This document shows positions 51,950 to 61,865 of a DNA stretch of 64,000 bases, piece after piece. The notes below the pieces were generated by a model that saw only the letters and a program-made list of their open reading frames with translations, was not told the origin of the DNA and did not search any database. The DNA is from Opisthocomus hoazin (Eukaryota > Chordata > Aves > Opisthocomiformes > Opisthocomidae), in the NCBI RefSeq assembly GCF_030867145.1, contig NC_134441.1, positions 2,504,001-2,568,000 of the forward strand, given 5' to 3'. Each line of letters starts with the position of its first letter. The stretch's first letter is position 1. The position numbers and the translations under genes were made by a program.

Positions 51950-52765
51950 GGGGTGTCCCTGTCCCCAGGGTTGTCCTGTCCCCATGGCTGGCTGTCCCTG
52001 ACCCCCCAGGGACATCATCCCCGGCCCCCCCACTGTCCCCGGCCCCGGGGACATCGTCCCTGTCCCCCTGAGTGTCCCTGTCCCCGTGGCCCCAGGACAT
52101 TGTCCCTGTGGCCCCCCAGGGTGTCCCTGTCCTCATGACTCTGGGGACATTGTTCCTGTCCCCCCAGTGTCCCCATTCCTATGGCCCTGGGGACATTGTC
52201 CCTGTCCCACCAGTGTCCCTGTCCCCCCCAGGGTGTCCCTGTCCCCGTGACCCTGGGGACACGATCCCTGTCCTCCTGAGTGTCCCCATCCCTGTGCTCC
52301 CAGGACATTGTCCCTGTACCCCCGGGGTGTCCCTGTCCCCATGGCCCTGGGGACATTGTCCCTGTCCCCCCGTTCCCCTGAGTGTCCCTGTCCCCGTGGC
52401 CCCAGGACATTGTCCCTGTGGCCCCCCAGGGTGTCCCTGTCCTCATGACCCTGGGGACATTGTTCCTGTCCCCCTGAGTGTCCCCATCCCTGTGGTCCGA
52501 GGACATCATCCCTGTCGCCCCCAGGGTGTCCCTGTCCCCATGACCCTGGGGACATTGTCCCTGTCCCCCTGCCCCCCCCAGGTGTGTCCCTGGCCCCCAA
52601 AGTGTCCCCGTCCCCCTGGGGTTTCCCCATCCCCATGGCCCTGGGGACATTGTCCCTGTCCCCGGAGTGTCCCCATCCCCACGGGGACATTGTCCCTGTC
52701 CCCCTGCCCCCCCGGTGTGTCCCCGTCCCCCCAAGCCCCAGGACATCGTCCCCGTCCCCCCGCCC
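51950..52765. repeat. GTCCCTGTCCCC minisatellite between KCNIP3 and COX5B
   Basis: About 0.8 kb of GGGACATTGTCCCTGTCCCC, CCCAGGGTGTCCCTGTCC, CCATGGCCCTGGGGACAT and GTGTCCCCATCCC modules. One block of about 100 bp (GAGTGTCCCTGTCCCCGTGG onward) occurs at about 52070 and again at about 52380. Many units contain GGGACATTGTCCC, an imperfect palindrome. Confidence 0.92.
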
Positions 52766-52769
52766 CGAG

Positions 52770-52959
52770 TGCCCCACATGGAGGGGCGGGGCCGCACCGC
52801 CGGGGCGGAGCTTCTGCCCACCCGGGGGGGCGTGGCATGTTGCTAAGGGCGGGGCTCTGGTGGCCGGGGGCGAGGCGCGCCCCGCCCAAGGGGCGTGTCC
52901 CCGCCGCCACTTCCGGTTCCGCCGCCGGAAGCGCTGCCGCTCCCCCGGCCGCCGCCGCC
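52770..52959 (+). promoter_or_regulatory. COX5B: COX5B promoter with paired ETS (GABP/NRF-2) sites
   Basis: A CpG-rich stretch directly before the ATG with GC boxes and two ETS motifs, ACTTCCGG at 52909-52916 and CCGGAAGC at 52925-52932, in opposite orientation 8 bases apart. GABP/NRF-2 control through tandem ETS sites is established for nuclear cytochrome oxidase genes, including mammalian COX5B; its use here is inferred. Confidence 0.75.
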
Positions 52960-54557
52960 ATGGCCTCAAGGTTACTGCGGGTGAGCGCGGCCCTGCGGCT
53001 GCTGCCCGCCGCCTGCTCCCGCGCCGCGCCCGCCCGCCGCCTCGCCGCGCCCGGTGAGCCCGGGGGGGACCGGGGCGGGGGGTGCGGGGAGGGGGGGGGG
53101 GGGGCATGGCGGGGCCGCGGCCTCCCGGGCTGACCGCCGTGCCCCGCAGGCGGCCTCGCCAGCGACGAGGAGCAGGCGACGGGGCTGGAGCGGAAGGTGC
53201 TGGAGGCCATGAACAAGGGGCTGGTGAGTGCGGGGGGAATGCGGGGGGGGCGGGGCCTGGGGGGGCGGGGGGGGCCCTGCGGGTGCTCACCCCCCCTCCC
53301 CGTGCCCCCCCCCCAGGACCCGTACAGCATCCTGCGGCCCAAGCGCTACGCGGGGACCCGCGAGGAGCCCAACCTCGTCCCCTCCATCGGCACCAAGCGC
53401 ATCGTCGGCTGCGTCTGTGAGTGTCTGTCCGTCCGTCCGTCCGTGTGGCCCCCCCCGCACCCCCCGGGCCGGCTCTGCCCCCCCCCCGCCTCCCTCCCTC
53501 CGCCCGTGTATCCCCTCGCGTCCCTCCGTCTGTCCCTGCTCCCCCTCCCTCTGTCCAGCTGTCTGCCTGGCCACCCCTGTCCCCTTCCGTCCATCCGTCT
53601 GTCTGTCCGTGTCCCCCCCTTGCCTCTCTCTCTCTGTCCGTCCATCCGTCCGTGTCCCCCCCACCTCCCTCTGTCCATCTGTGTCCCCCCTGCCTGCCTC
53701 CTTCCATCCATCTGCTTGTCCATCCGTGTCCCCCTCCATCTGTCTGTCTGTCTGTGTCCCCCTGGTGTCCCTCACTCTGTCCATCTGTCCGTCCATCCCC
53801 CCCCAGCTCCCTCTGTCCATCTGTGTCCCCCCCGCCTGCCTCCCTCCATCTGTCCGTCTGTCTGTCTGTGTTCCTGTGGTGTCCCTCCCTCTGTCTGTGT
53901 GGCCCCCAACTTCCCTGCCCCCATCTGTCCATGCCCCCCCACCTCCCTCTGTCCATCTGTCCGTGTCCCCCCCACCTGTGTCTGTCCTTCCATGTCACTC
54001 CCACCTGCCTCCCCCCATCCCTTTGTCCATGTGTCCCCCCAGCCTCCCTCCCCCGTCTGTCCGTCTGTCCCCCCTGCTTCCCTCCCTCCCCCTGTCCATC
54101 CATGTGTGTGTCCCCCCCGTCCATCTGTCGGCGTCCCCCACCTGCCTCCCTCCCGCCATCCGTCTGTCTGTCTGCGGCCCCCCTCCTCCCTCACTCTGTC
54201 TGTCTGTCCGCGGCCCCCCTCCTCCCTCACTCTGTCCGTCTGTCCGCGGCCCCCCTGCCTGCCTCCCTCCCTCCCCCGTCTGTCCATGTTCCCCCCCCCA
54301 CCTCCCTCCCTCCCTCTGCCCCCCTCCTCTCCCTCCCTCCCCCCATCCGTCTGTCCGTGTCCCCCCCACCTCCCTCCCCCCATCCGTCTGTCTGTGACCC
54401 CCCCGTCCGTGGGTCCCAGCCTCCTCCTCCTCTTCCTCCCGCAGGCGAAGAAGACAACAGCTGCGTCGTCTGGTTCTGGCTGCACCAGGGCGAGGCCCAG
54501 CGCTGCCCCTCCTGCGGCGCCCACTACAAGCTGATCCCCCACCAGCTGCCCCACTGA
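52960..54557 (+). CDS. COX5B: COX5B, cytochrome c oxidase subunit 5B, mitochondrial
   Basis: A zinc-binding nuclear-encoded subunit of respiratory complex IV on the matrix side. Exons 52960-53053, 53150-53223, 53317-53416, 54445-54557; phases agree and give 126 aa (human 129). Residues 1-31 are a typical Arg/Ala/Leu matrix-targeting presequence ([20 protein letters not shown]). The mature part starts near [17 protein letters not shown] and carries [20 protein letters not shown], the zinc Cys pairs CVC and CPSC, and [15 protein letters not shown] at the end. All introns are GT-AG. Intron 3 is a 1-kb pyrimidine-rich minisatellite while introns 1 and 2 are under 100 bp. The ATG is preceded by GCCGCC. 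The gene is intact. Confidence 0.97.
53417..54420. repeat. Pyrimidine-rich CCGTCTGTCC minisatellite filling COX5B intron 3
   Basis: Repeats of TCCATCTGTCCGTGTCCCCC, CCTCCCTCCCTCCGTC and related 4-bp (TCCG, TCTG) modules. The tract is almost pure pyrimidine on the sense strand over about 1 kb, starting 10 bases after the donor, so it acts as an extremely long polypyrimidine tract before the acceptor at 54444 and may form triplex DNA. Confidence 0.92.
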
Positions 54558-54634
54558 GGGGGGGCCGCGCCCGCCCCCCCCCGCCCGGCCCCACTGAGCC
54601 CCCCCCTGCCCGGCCCCGCCCGGGGGCCCCCCCA

Positions 54635-54640
54635 GATAAA
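54635..54640 (+). terminator. COX5B: COX5B poly(A) signal variant GATAAA
   Basis: CCCAGATAAAGCGTTTGTGTG lies 78 bases after the stop, followed by a GT-rich element (GTTTGTGTGTGG), the usual downstream element. No AATAAA is present, so this rare variant is the probable signal. Confidence 0.65.
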
Positions 54641-54659
54641 GCGTTTGTGTGTGGAGACC

Positions 54660-55409
54660 CCGACTCTGTCTGCGTGGGGGGGACGCAGCGCCCAGGGGTG
54701 CAGTGGGGGGGGCACATGGGCTGGGGGGTGGGGGGTGTAAAGCTGTTCCCATTCGGGGGGGTGGGGGGGATATGGGGGTGGGGGGCACTCAGGGTGGTGG
54801 GGCCGGGTTCACCGTGGTGCTCCCAGGTGCCCCCTGTGTTGCCGGGGTGGGTGCTGGTGCGGGCGGGTGCCCCCTCCCTGTGGGGTCCCCTTCCCCCCCC
54901 AGCTCCTGTCCCTGGAGGCCCCAGGGAGGGGTCCTGGGGGTCCCCGCAACAGCCCGGAGCCCGCCAGAGCCCCGCGGTGTGCCTGCCTTACCCCCGCGAC
55001 GCGATGACGTCAGGCTGGGCCGCCATAACGTCATACCCCCCCCCCGCCGCCCCCCCATCCAGGCCGCAGCGGGCGGAGCGCTGCTCCTCACCGCCCGCCC
55101 CCCCAGGGCGCGCGGCCAATGGGAGCTGCTGGCGGGCGTGATTGACAGCGGGTGGTGCCGAGGCTCGCCGGGGCGGGGCTCGCCGGGGGGGCGGGGCTTA
55201 TTCCTGCCCGTCTCCCGAGCGGCGCGGGGGGGCGGGGCCTCCGCAGAGGGCGCGCGGGGACGCGGAGGGCGGGGCTTGGAGGGGCAGGCGGTGGAGTGCG
55301 GCGGTGACGTCACCCCTGTCGCAGAGGGGCGGGGCGGGGCGCGGGGCCGCGCGCCGGAAGCGGGGCGGCGCGCGCGGAAGGGCCGGCGGGGCCGGGGCGG
55401 GCGGACAAG
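54660..55409 (+). promoter_or_regulatory. PURB: PURB promoter region with two perfect CREs
   Basis: The left half (54660-54960) is G-rich spacer without a gene. From about 54960 the sequence is a CpG island with the full palindromic CRE TGACGTCA at 55005-55012 and again at 55305-55312, exactly 300 bp apart, a half CRE (ACGTCA) near 55030, CCAAT near 55113 and several GGGGCGGGG boxes. It ends at the PURB ATG (ACAAGATGGCGGAC, which also fits a YY1 AAGATGGCGGC-like element). Confidence 0.6.
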
Positions 55410-56425
55410 ATGGCGGACGGGGACAGCGGCAGCGAGCGCGGCGGCAGCGGCGGCGGGGGGGGGGGGGTTCGCGGCCGCCCGCGGCGGAGCAGCCGGAGCG
55501 GGAGGAGGCGGCGGCGGGGCCGGGCCGGAGCAGGAGACGCAGGAGCTGGCCTCGAAGCGCCTGGACATCCAGAACAAGCGCTTCTACCTGGACGTGAAGC
55601 AGAACGCCAAGGGCCGGTTCCTGAAGATCGCCGAGGTGGGCGCGGGCGGCTCCAAGAGCCGCCTCACCCTCTCCATGGCCGTGGCCGCCGAGTTCCGCGA
55701 TTACCTGGGCGACTTCATCGAGCACTACGCCCAGCTGGGGCCCTCCAGCCTCCAGCCCCGAGCAGCTGGCCCAGGCCGCCGGGCCCCCCGGCGAGGACGG
55801 CGCCGGCCCCGGCCCCCGCCGCGCCCTCAAGAGCGAGTTCCTGGTGCGGGAGAACCGCAAGTACTACCTGGACCTGAAGGAGAACCAGCGCGGGCGCTTC
55901 CTCCGCATCCGGCAGACCGTCAACCGCGGGCCCGGCGGGCCGGGGGGGTTCCCCGGGGGTCCCCCCGGGCTGCAGAGCGGCCAGACCATCGCCCTGCCCG
56001 CCCAGGGCCTGATCGAGTTCCGCGACGCCTTGGCCAAACTCATCGACGATTACGGGGGCGAGGAGGACGAGCTGGGCGGCCCCGGGGGCGGCGGGCCGGG
56101 CGGCGGGGGGCTCTACGGGGAGCTGCCCGAGGGCACCTCCATCACCGTGGACTCCAAGCGCTTCTTCTTCGACGTCGGCTGCAACAAGTACGGCGTCTTC
56201 CTGCGGGTGAGCGAGGTCAAGCCGTCCTACCGCAACGCCATCACCGTGCCCTACAAGGCCTGGGCCAAGTTCGGCGGCGCTTTCTGCCGCTACGCCGAGG
56301 AGATGCGCGACATCCAGGAGCGCCAGCGGGACAAGCTCTACGACCGCCGGCCCGGCCCGCCGGGGCCCGGCAGCGGCAGCGGCGCCGGCGACGACTCCGA
56401 CGGCGACGACGTGGACGACGATTGA
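55410..56425 (+). CDS. PURB: PURB, transcriptional regulator Pur-beta (single exon, frame-broken in this assembly)
   Basis: A single-stranded purine-rich DNA/RNA-binding protein. Single exon as in the family, about 330 residues. It starts [19 protein letters not shown] like other PURB. PUR repeat [21 protein letters not shown] to [16 protein letters not shown]. Repeat [22 protein letters not shown] to [20 protein letters not shown]. Repeat [23 protein letters not shown] to [19 protein letters not shown]. The acidic tail ends [11 protein letters not shown]. Two frame changes are seen. One lies in the 13-G run at 55455-55467, where 12 G would keep frame. The other is a 7-base tandem duplication (CTCCAGC) at about 55752-55766 between repeats I and II. 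Protein on each side is almost identical to human PURB, so collapse or expansion of difficult sequence is likelier than loss of the gene. Confidence 0.95.
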
Positions 56426-56499
56426 GCCGACGACGACCCCCCCCCCCAGCTCCGAGGCCGGGCACCCCCTTCCCTCATCCCCACCTCCCCTCCCTCCCC

Positions 56500-57275
56500 G
56501 GGCTCCAACGATCCCCCCCCAATGGGGCAGAGGGGTCCCCAGCTCCAGCGATCCCCCCCCAATGGGGCAGAGGGGTCCCCAGCCCCCCCAGGCTCCAATG
56601 ACCCCCCCCCAATGGGGCAGAGGGGTCCCCAGCCCCCCCCAGCTCCAACGATCCCCCCCTGAGACAGGGCTGAGGGGTCCCCAGCCCCACCTGGGCTCCA
56701 GCAATCCCCCCCCCAATGGGGCTGGGGGGTCCCTGACCCCCCCAGGCTCCAGCAATCGCCCCCCTGAGATGGGACAGAGGGGTCCCTGACCCCCCCCGGG
56801 CTCCAACGATCCCCCCCTGAGATGGGGCTGAGGGGTCCCCAGGGCTCCCCCAATCCCCCCCCATAATGGGGCAGAGGGGTCCTCAACGCCCCCCCCCCCG
56901 CGGGCTCCCCTGTTTCCCTCCCCCCGTGATGGGGTCGAGGGGTCCCCCAGGCCCCTCCGGGCTCCCCCAGCCCCCCCCCCACAACGTGGCTGAGGGGTCC
57001 CCGAGCTCCCCTGGGTCCCCCCGATCCCCCCCCGTGATGGGGCAGTGGGGTCCCCCAGTCCCCTCCGGGCTCCCCCCCCCCCACCGCAATGGGGCTGGGA
57101 GGTCCCTGACCCCCCCCGGCTCCCCCGATCCCCCCCGCGATGGGGCTGAGGGGTCCCCAAGCGTCACCCGGGCTCCCCTGATTGCTCCCCCCCCCCCCAT
57201 GGCAGGGCTGAGGGGTCCCCGGGCTCCCCCGATCCCCCCCCCGCAACGGGGCAGAGGGGTCCCTGAGCCCCCACC
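56500..57275. repeat. About 50-60 bp minisatellite after PURB
   Basis: About 14 units of CCAATGGGGCAGAGGGGTCC, CCAGCCCCCCCAGGCTCCAA and CGATCCCCCCCTGAGATGGG. The right-hand units (from 56880) drift to CTCCCCCGATCCCCCCCGTG versions. Confidence 0.9.
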
Positions 57276-58735
57276 GCCCCCCCCCCAGCCCACAGTGGGA
57301 GCACCGGAGCTGGGGGGGGCGGGCACTGGGGGGGGGGGCCGCACCTGGACCAACGCCCGCACTCTCCCCTTTTAGATTTTTTCCCCCTTTATTCCCCCCC
57401 CCCCTTTTCCAAATTTTTTCCTTTTCACCCCCCAACCTTTTTTTTGGGGGGGCTGCAACCCCCCCCCCCCCCCCAGTACCCGCCCAACGCTGGCAGCTCC
57501 CACCAATTCCAGCAGACTTCCACGGTTTGGATGATTTCTCCCCAATTTTACCCCCCCCCTTCCCCCCCTCCCCGCTGCCGGGGTGCGGAGCTCGCCGGGG
57601 CCCGACAGCGTCCCCTCGCTCCCGATGAGGCCGGGGGGGGGTCCGGCACCCCGAAATCCGCCCGCTCCCCCCTCTTCCCGCGGCCACACCAGCTCGCAGG
57701 GCCACTGCGCCTTCGCCCCTCGGGTTTTTGGGGGGGTTTTGGGGGGGGTTTATTCCTCTTACTGGTTTTTACCGCCTGGCTTCGCCGCCCCGGGGCCAGC
57801 CGTCACCTCTCCGACGAAACGGATTTTTATTTTCTTTCCCCCCCCCCTCCTCACAAATTTGTTTTAGCGAAATCGGGTCGGTCCTGCCCTTTCCGGAACG
57901 GTGTTTTTTTAAGCCACGTTATCCCGGGAACTCCGAACCGGACGGGGTTCGTCGCTCTTCATTCCAAAGTTTCTCGTCCGACAGCTTTCTCCGGTTTTAG
58001 GACTCAATTTTTTTGGTTTTTTTTTTTAAATTCATGAATTTTGACGTTTTTCCTGCTGTTTTCCGGGAGCCTGCGCCCGCTCGCCCTCCGATCTCAGCTG
58101 CCTCCTTAATTTATTGTGGCGGAGCCCGGCGTCTCCCTCTCTCCCTGTTTACTGGGGAGCGGCCGGCAGCGACCCCTCTCCGCGAGGCCGGGGGGACGCC
58201 AGCTCCGTCCCCCTCTCGCCCCCAAACCCCAGCCGAGCCCCGGGGCAGGGGGGACACGCAGCCGTCCGTCCGTCCGTCCTCCGCACCTCAGCCCGCCCTC
58301 CCGGAGCTCTTTTTAAAGGGATTTTGACGGCGGATTCCTTCCGTTCATCCCGTTTTTAATTCTTCTCCGTCGCCAGGGACGGGGTTTCCTCACTGCTCGG
58401 GAGCAATAGTCTTCGATCTCCGTGTCCGCACCGCGTCCGTACTGTATTTTTGTACCCTCAGGCAGCTCTTTCCGGTGACGTCCTGCTGTAGCCACCCAGC
58501 CTCTTTTTCTTTTTCGTGTCCGCGCGCCTTCGGTTCTTTGCCGCGGAGGAAAAAAAAAAAAACCATGAAAAATCCACAAAAAAAACAAACCCCACCGAGT
58601 CGCCGCGGCCGGCGCCGGATCGGGGGGAGAACGCGGGGGCCGCCCGGCTCGGCGGCGATGGACTTGCCGGCGTTCGGCTGCCGGGAGCCGGCGGCGAAGA
58701 CGCAGGCGGTACCTCTCCTTTTATTTTTGAAGAGG

Positions 58736-58737
<2 letters not shown>

Positions 58738-58771
<34 letters not shown>

Positions 58772-58784
58772 GATATATATATAT
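58738..58784. repeat. (AT)n microsatellite
   Basis: ATATAT dinucleotide run of about 14 repeats from 58739, interrupted by AAAAAG, then a short second AT run. It lies inside the presumed PURB 3' UTR. Confidence 0.9.
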
Positions 58785-60839
58785 TCTTTTCTTTCCTTAT
58801 TTTTCTTTTTTTTTGGCTGAATTGCGGTAATTTAGCCGTACCTTTCTACTCCGGGGCAGCGGCGGGGTCGCCGCCGGCCCGGCTCGGCTCTCGGCAGCCG
58901 CCTAGGAAATACGCGGAAGAGGAAAAAAGAAAAAGGCAACAAAACCGCCAAAAAATAAAGAAAAAGCAGCTCTCAAGCCAGGACCCAGCGGCGCGGCCGG
59001 CGTCGGGAGCGCCGGATCCCTGTGCAGAACCTTCCGCGGCTCCACGGGACCTTGCGGAGAGGAGCAGAGCGCGGCGGGGGAAGAAATCTCGCAGCCAAAA
59101 AAAACCGAAACCCAACGGCAAAACCATCGAAAAAAAAAGAAAATTAAAAAAAAACCAAGAAGCGAGAAGGGTTTTCGAAGCCGCCGCGGAGAGCGATTCG
59201 GAGAGGCGGGCGGCCGAGCCTCGGGCGCGAGCGAGGACTCGGGTGGTTTCTGCGTGGGGACGTGGGGTTTTTCGGTGAGTTTGGGGGGGTTTTGGGGTTT
59301 GGTTTTTTTTTCCCCCCCGCGGATGGGGAGCCGGCGCCGGGATCGGGCGGAGGATTCCCGAGGCGAGGCCGCAGCCGGGCGTCTCGGCGCGGCGCCGCGT
59401 TCCCTACGGATCTGTACGTGTGTATCAGATTCGCTTGGGGGTGGGTTTGAGTTTTGGTTTGGATTCTGTAGAAAACGGGCAAATTGCTTTTTTTTTTTTT
59501 TTAAATCTTGTTTTTTTTCTTTTAAAACCAGAAGGGGGGAAAAAAAATTTCATCCCGAGTTCTTGGAGCTTCCAGATTTTCTGTTGCCCCAGAAGGGACG
59601 GTTTGAGAGCGCGACTGTCGCTGTACAAAAAAAAAAAAAATCTTGTAAATCTTGTATAGCGCCCCAAAATCGATGTAAATATCCAAAACGTCCGGGCCGA
59701 GCGCCGGGAGCCGTCAGCGGCTCCGTGAAAACTTAAAACTGCTTCAATTTTTCCCACCCCCCCCCTGAAAATACGGAAGAAAATTGGAATTGCGCTGCCT
59801 GGGTCGCGGCTGTTGTCGGGGTCGCGGGGACCGGGAGCCCCTCGTGGTCCCCGGGAGGTGACCGGGCCCCGGGGCCGCCGCGCCGGGGAGAGCGGCGGTT
59901 GCTCTGGGTGGCGATTAAAACGAAAAACAACAACAGCAACAAAAAACAACCAACCCTCGCCGGCTTCTCTTTTAAAAAAGAAAAAAAATTAAAAAAAAAA
60001 CATAGAAAAAAAGACAAAAATCTCGATAAAAAAGAAGCGTGAGCGAGCGATGACGGTACTTGAGCTGATGCACACGGAGTCTCTCGGCGGATCCTCGCCG
60101 CCGCGCCGGGGTCCCCCGCCGGGAACCCTCCCGGCGAGCGCCCGGAGCTCGTCTGGGCGAGGCTCGGGCGCCGTCGCCCTCCTCTTCCTCGCGGAGCCGG
60201 TTGAGCCGGCGGCGCCGGTGCCGAGCGGAGCTGGCGGCGTCAGGTCCCGAGGCCGGGCGGGAGAGGAACGGCCGCGGCACCGGCAGCTTCGCGGCACCGG
60301 CAGCTTCGCGGCGCTGGCGTCTCTCCGGCGTCACCGTTTGGGGTCGGCGGCGGCGTCGAGGCCTCGAGGAGGTGACAACGTGTGACATCGCGCTGGCTGG
60401 CGGGAGATCGGCGCGGGGAGAAAGCGGATCCGAGAGCCGGGCCTGCCTTCGGCCGCCATCCGCCGAGAGACCGGGAGCGTTCGCCCCGAAGTACCTTGAA
60501 CGAAAGAAAAGAAAAGTTTTATTCCTCTTATTTTTTTAATGAAAGAAAAACAAAAAATAAAGCAAACCATGCACTTTAGGCGGCCCAGCGCGGGGCTGCC
60601 GGCGCCCGGGGCGGGGGTCCCGGCCCCCCCCCTCCCTCCCTCTGCGGCCGGCGGGGCGGCTTCGGGAGACGCCGGGGAGCGGCCGGCGGTTGCCGAAGGC
60701 AGGTCCTGGATTTTACCACTAGCGAAGACGACGCCCGACGTGACGAACTCCTCGATGCTAGCGAGCACTCCTTACCGTAGCAGATTTTTGCAAATGGAGT
60801 TTTACAAGTCTATATTTAAAGAATTGTATGTTTGTAACA

Positions 60840-60845
60840 AATAAA
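60840..60845 (+). terminator. PURB: PURB distal poly(A) signal AATAAA
   Basis: GTAACAAATAAAAAGT at the end of an AT-rich block (TCTATATTTAAAGAATTGTA), after which the sequence returns abruptly to GC-rich DNA. Confidence 0.6.
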
Positions 60846-60850
60846 AAGTA

Positions 60851-61140
60851 TGCGGAAAAGTGAATGAAAAAACCCCGCTCGGCCCCGTCTCGCTCCTTGG
60901 GGGGGCACAGCCGTCGCGGGGGGCTCGCGGGCGCGGCCCGGGGTGCTGGGGGGGGTCCCCAGAGCCGCGACGGGCACGTGGGGGTGCAGGGGATGGGGAG
61001 GGAGGAGGCCTTGGCACGGCACACGCGTGTTGTGTGTGTCATGGCATGCGCAGACCGGCCGGGCAAGGCGTGTGTAAGGCGTGTGCGCCGTGCAACGCGG
61101 CCGCGTGGTGTGTTCGTCACCGTACGGCCCTGTGTGCAGG
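60851..61140. other. Spacer without a recognised gene
   Basis: GC-rich; it contains TGTGTGTGTC-type GT-rich sequence at about 61030 and leads into the GTGTAAGGC array. I see no exon. Confidence 0.5.
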
Positions 61141-61865
61141 TGTGATGCGTGTGTGCAGGTGTGTGTAAGGCGTGTGTAAGGTGTAAGGCGTGTGTAAGGC
61201 GTAAGATGTGTGTAAGGCATAAGGCGTGTGTAAGGCATGTGTAAGGCATGTGTAAGGCGTGTGTAAGGCATAAGGCGTGTATAAGGCGTGTGTAAGGCGT
61301 AAGACATGTGTAAGGCATGTGTAAGGCGTGTGTAAGGCATAAGGCGTGTATAAGGCGTGTGTAAGGCGTAAGACATGTGTAAGACATGTGTAAGGCGTGT
61401 GTAAGGCGCAAGGCGTGTGTAAGGCATAAGACGTAAGGCGTGTGTAAGGCATGTAAGGCGTGTGTAAGGCATGTGTAAGGCATGTGTAAGGCATGTGTAA
61501 GGCGTAAGGCGTGTGTAAGGCGTGTATAAGGCATGTGTAAGGCATAAGGCATGTGTAAGGCGTGTGTAAGGCATGTGTAAGGCATGTGTAAGGCGTGTGT
61601 AAGGCGTGTGTAAGGCGTAAGGCGTGTGTAAGGCGTGTGTAAGGCGTGTGTAAGGCGCGTGTAAGGTGTGTGTAAGGCATGTGTAAGGCGTGTGTAAGGC
61701 ATGTGTAAGGCATAAGGCATGTGTAAGGCGTGTGTAAGGCATGTGTAAGGCGTGTGTAAGGCGTGTGTAAGGCGTAAGGCATGTATAAGGCATGTGTAAG
61801 GCGTAAGGCATGTGTAAGGCGTGTGTAAGGCGCGTGTAAGGCGTGTGTAAGGCATGTGTAAGGCG
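61140..61865. repeat. GTGTAAGGCGT array (10-bp unit with 7-bp variants)
   Basis: About 70 units of GTGTAAGGC followed by GT or AT. The main unit is 10 bp (GTGTAAGGCA / GTGTAAGGCG), with interspersed 6-7 bp units (AAGGCGT, AAGGCAT). Larger blocks recur, for example GTGTAAGGCATAAGGCGTGT at about 61260 and 61325. It yields false long frames rich in Thr, Pro, Tyr and His on the - strand. Confidence 0.93.

Larger units (their letters stand above)
56426..60850 (+). other. PURB: PURB 3' UTR-like tract
   Basis: 4.4 kb after the stop with no other exon recognised. The first part (56500-57270) is minisatellite. From about 57360 the base composition becomes mixed with many A and T runs, unlike the GC-rich spacers, which suits a long PURB 3' UTR (mammalian PURB also has a multi-kilobase 3' UTR). 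AATAAA occurs inside at 58954-58959 and 60557-60562. The final 60 bases before 60840 are AT-rich and end in a canonical signal. Confidence 0.6.
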
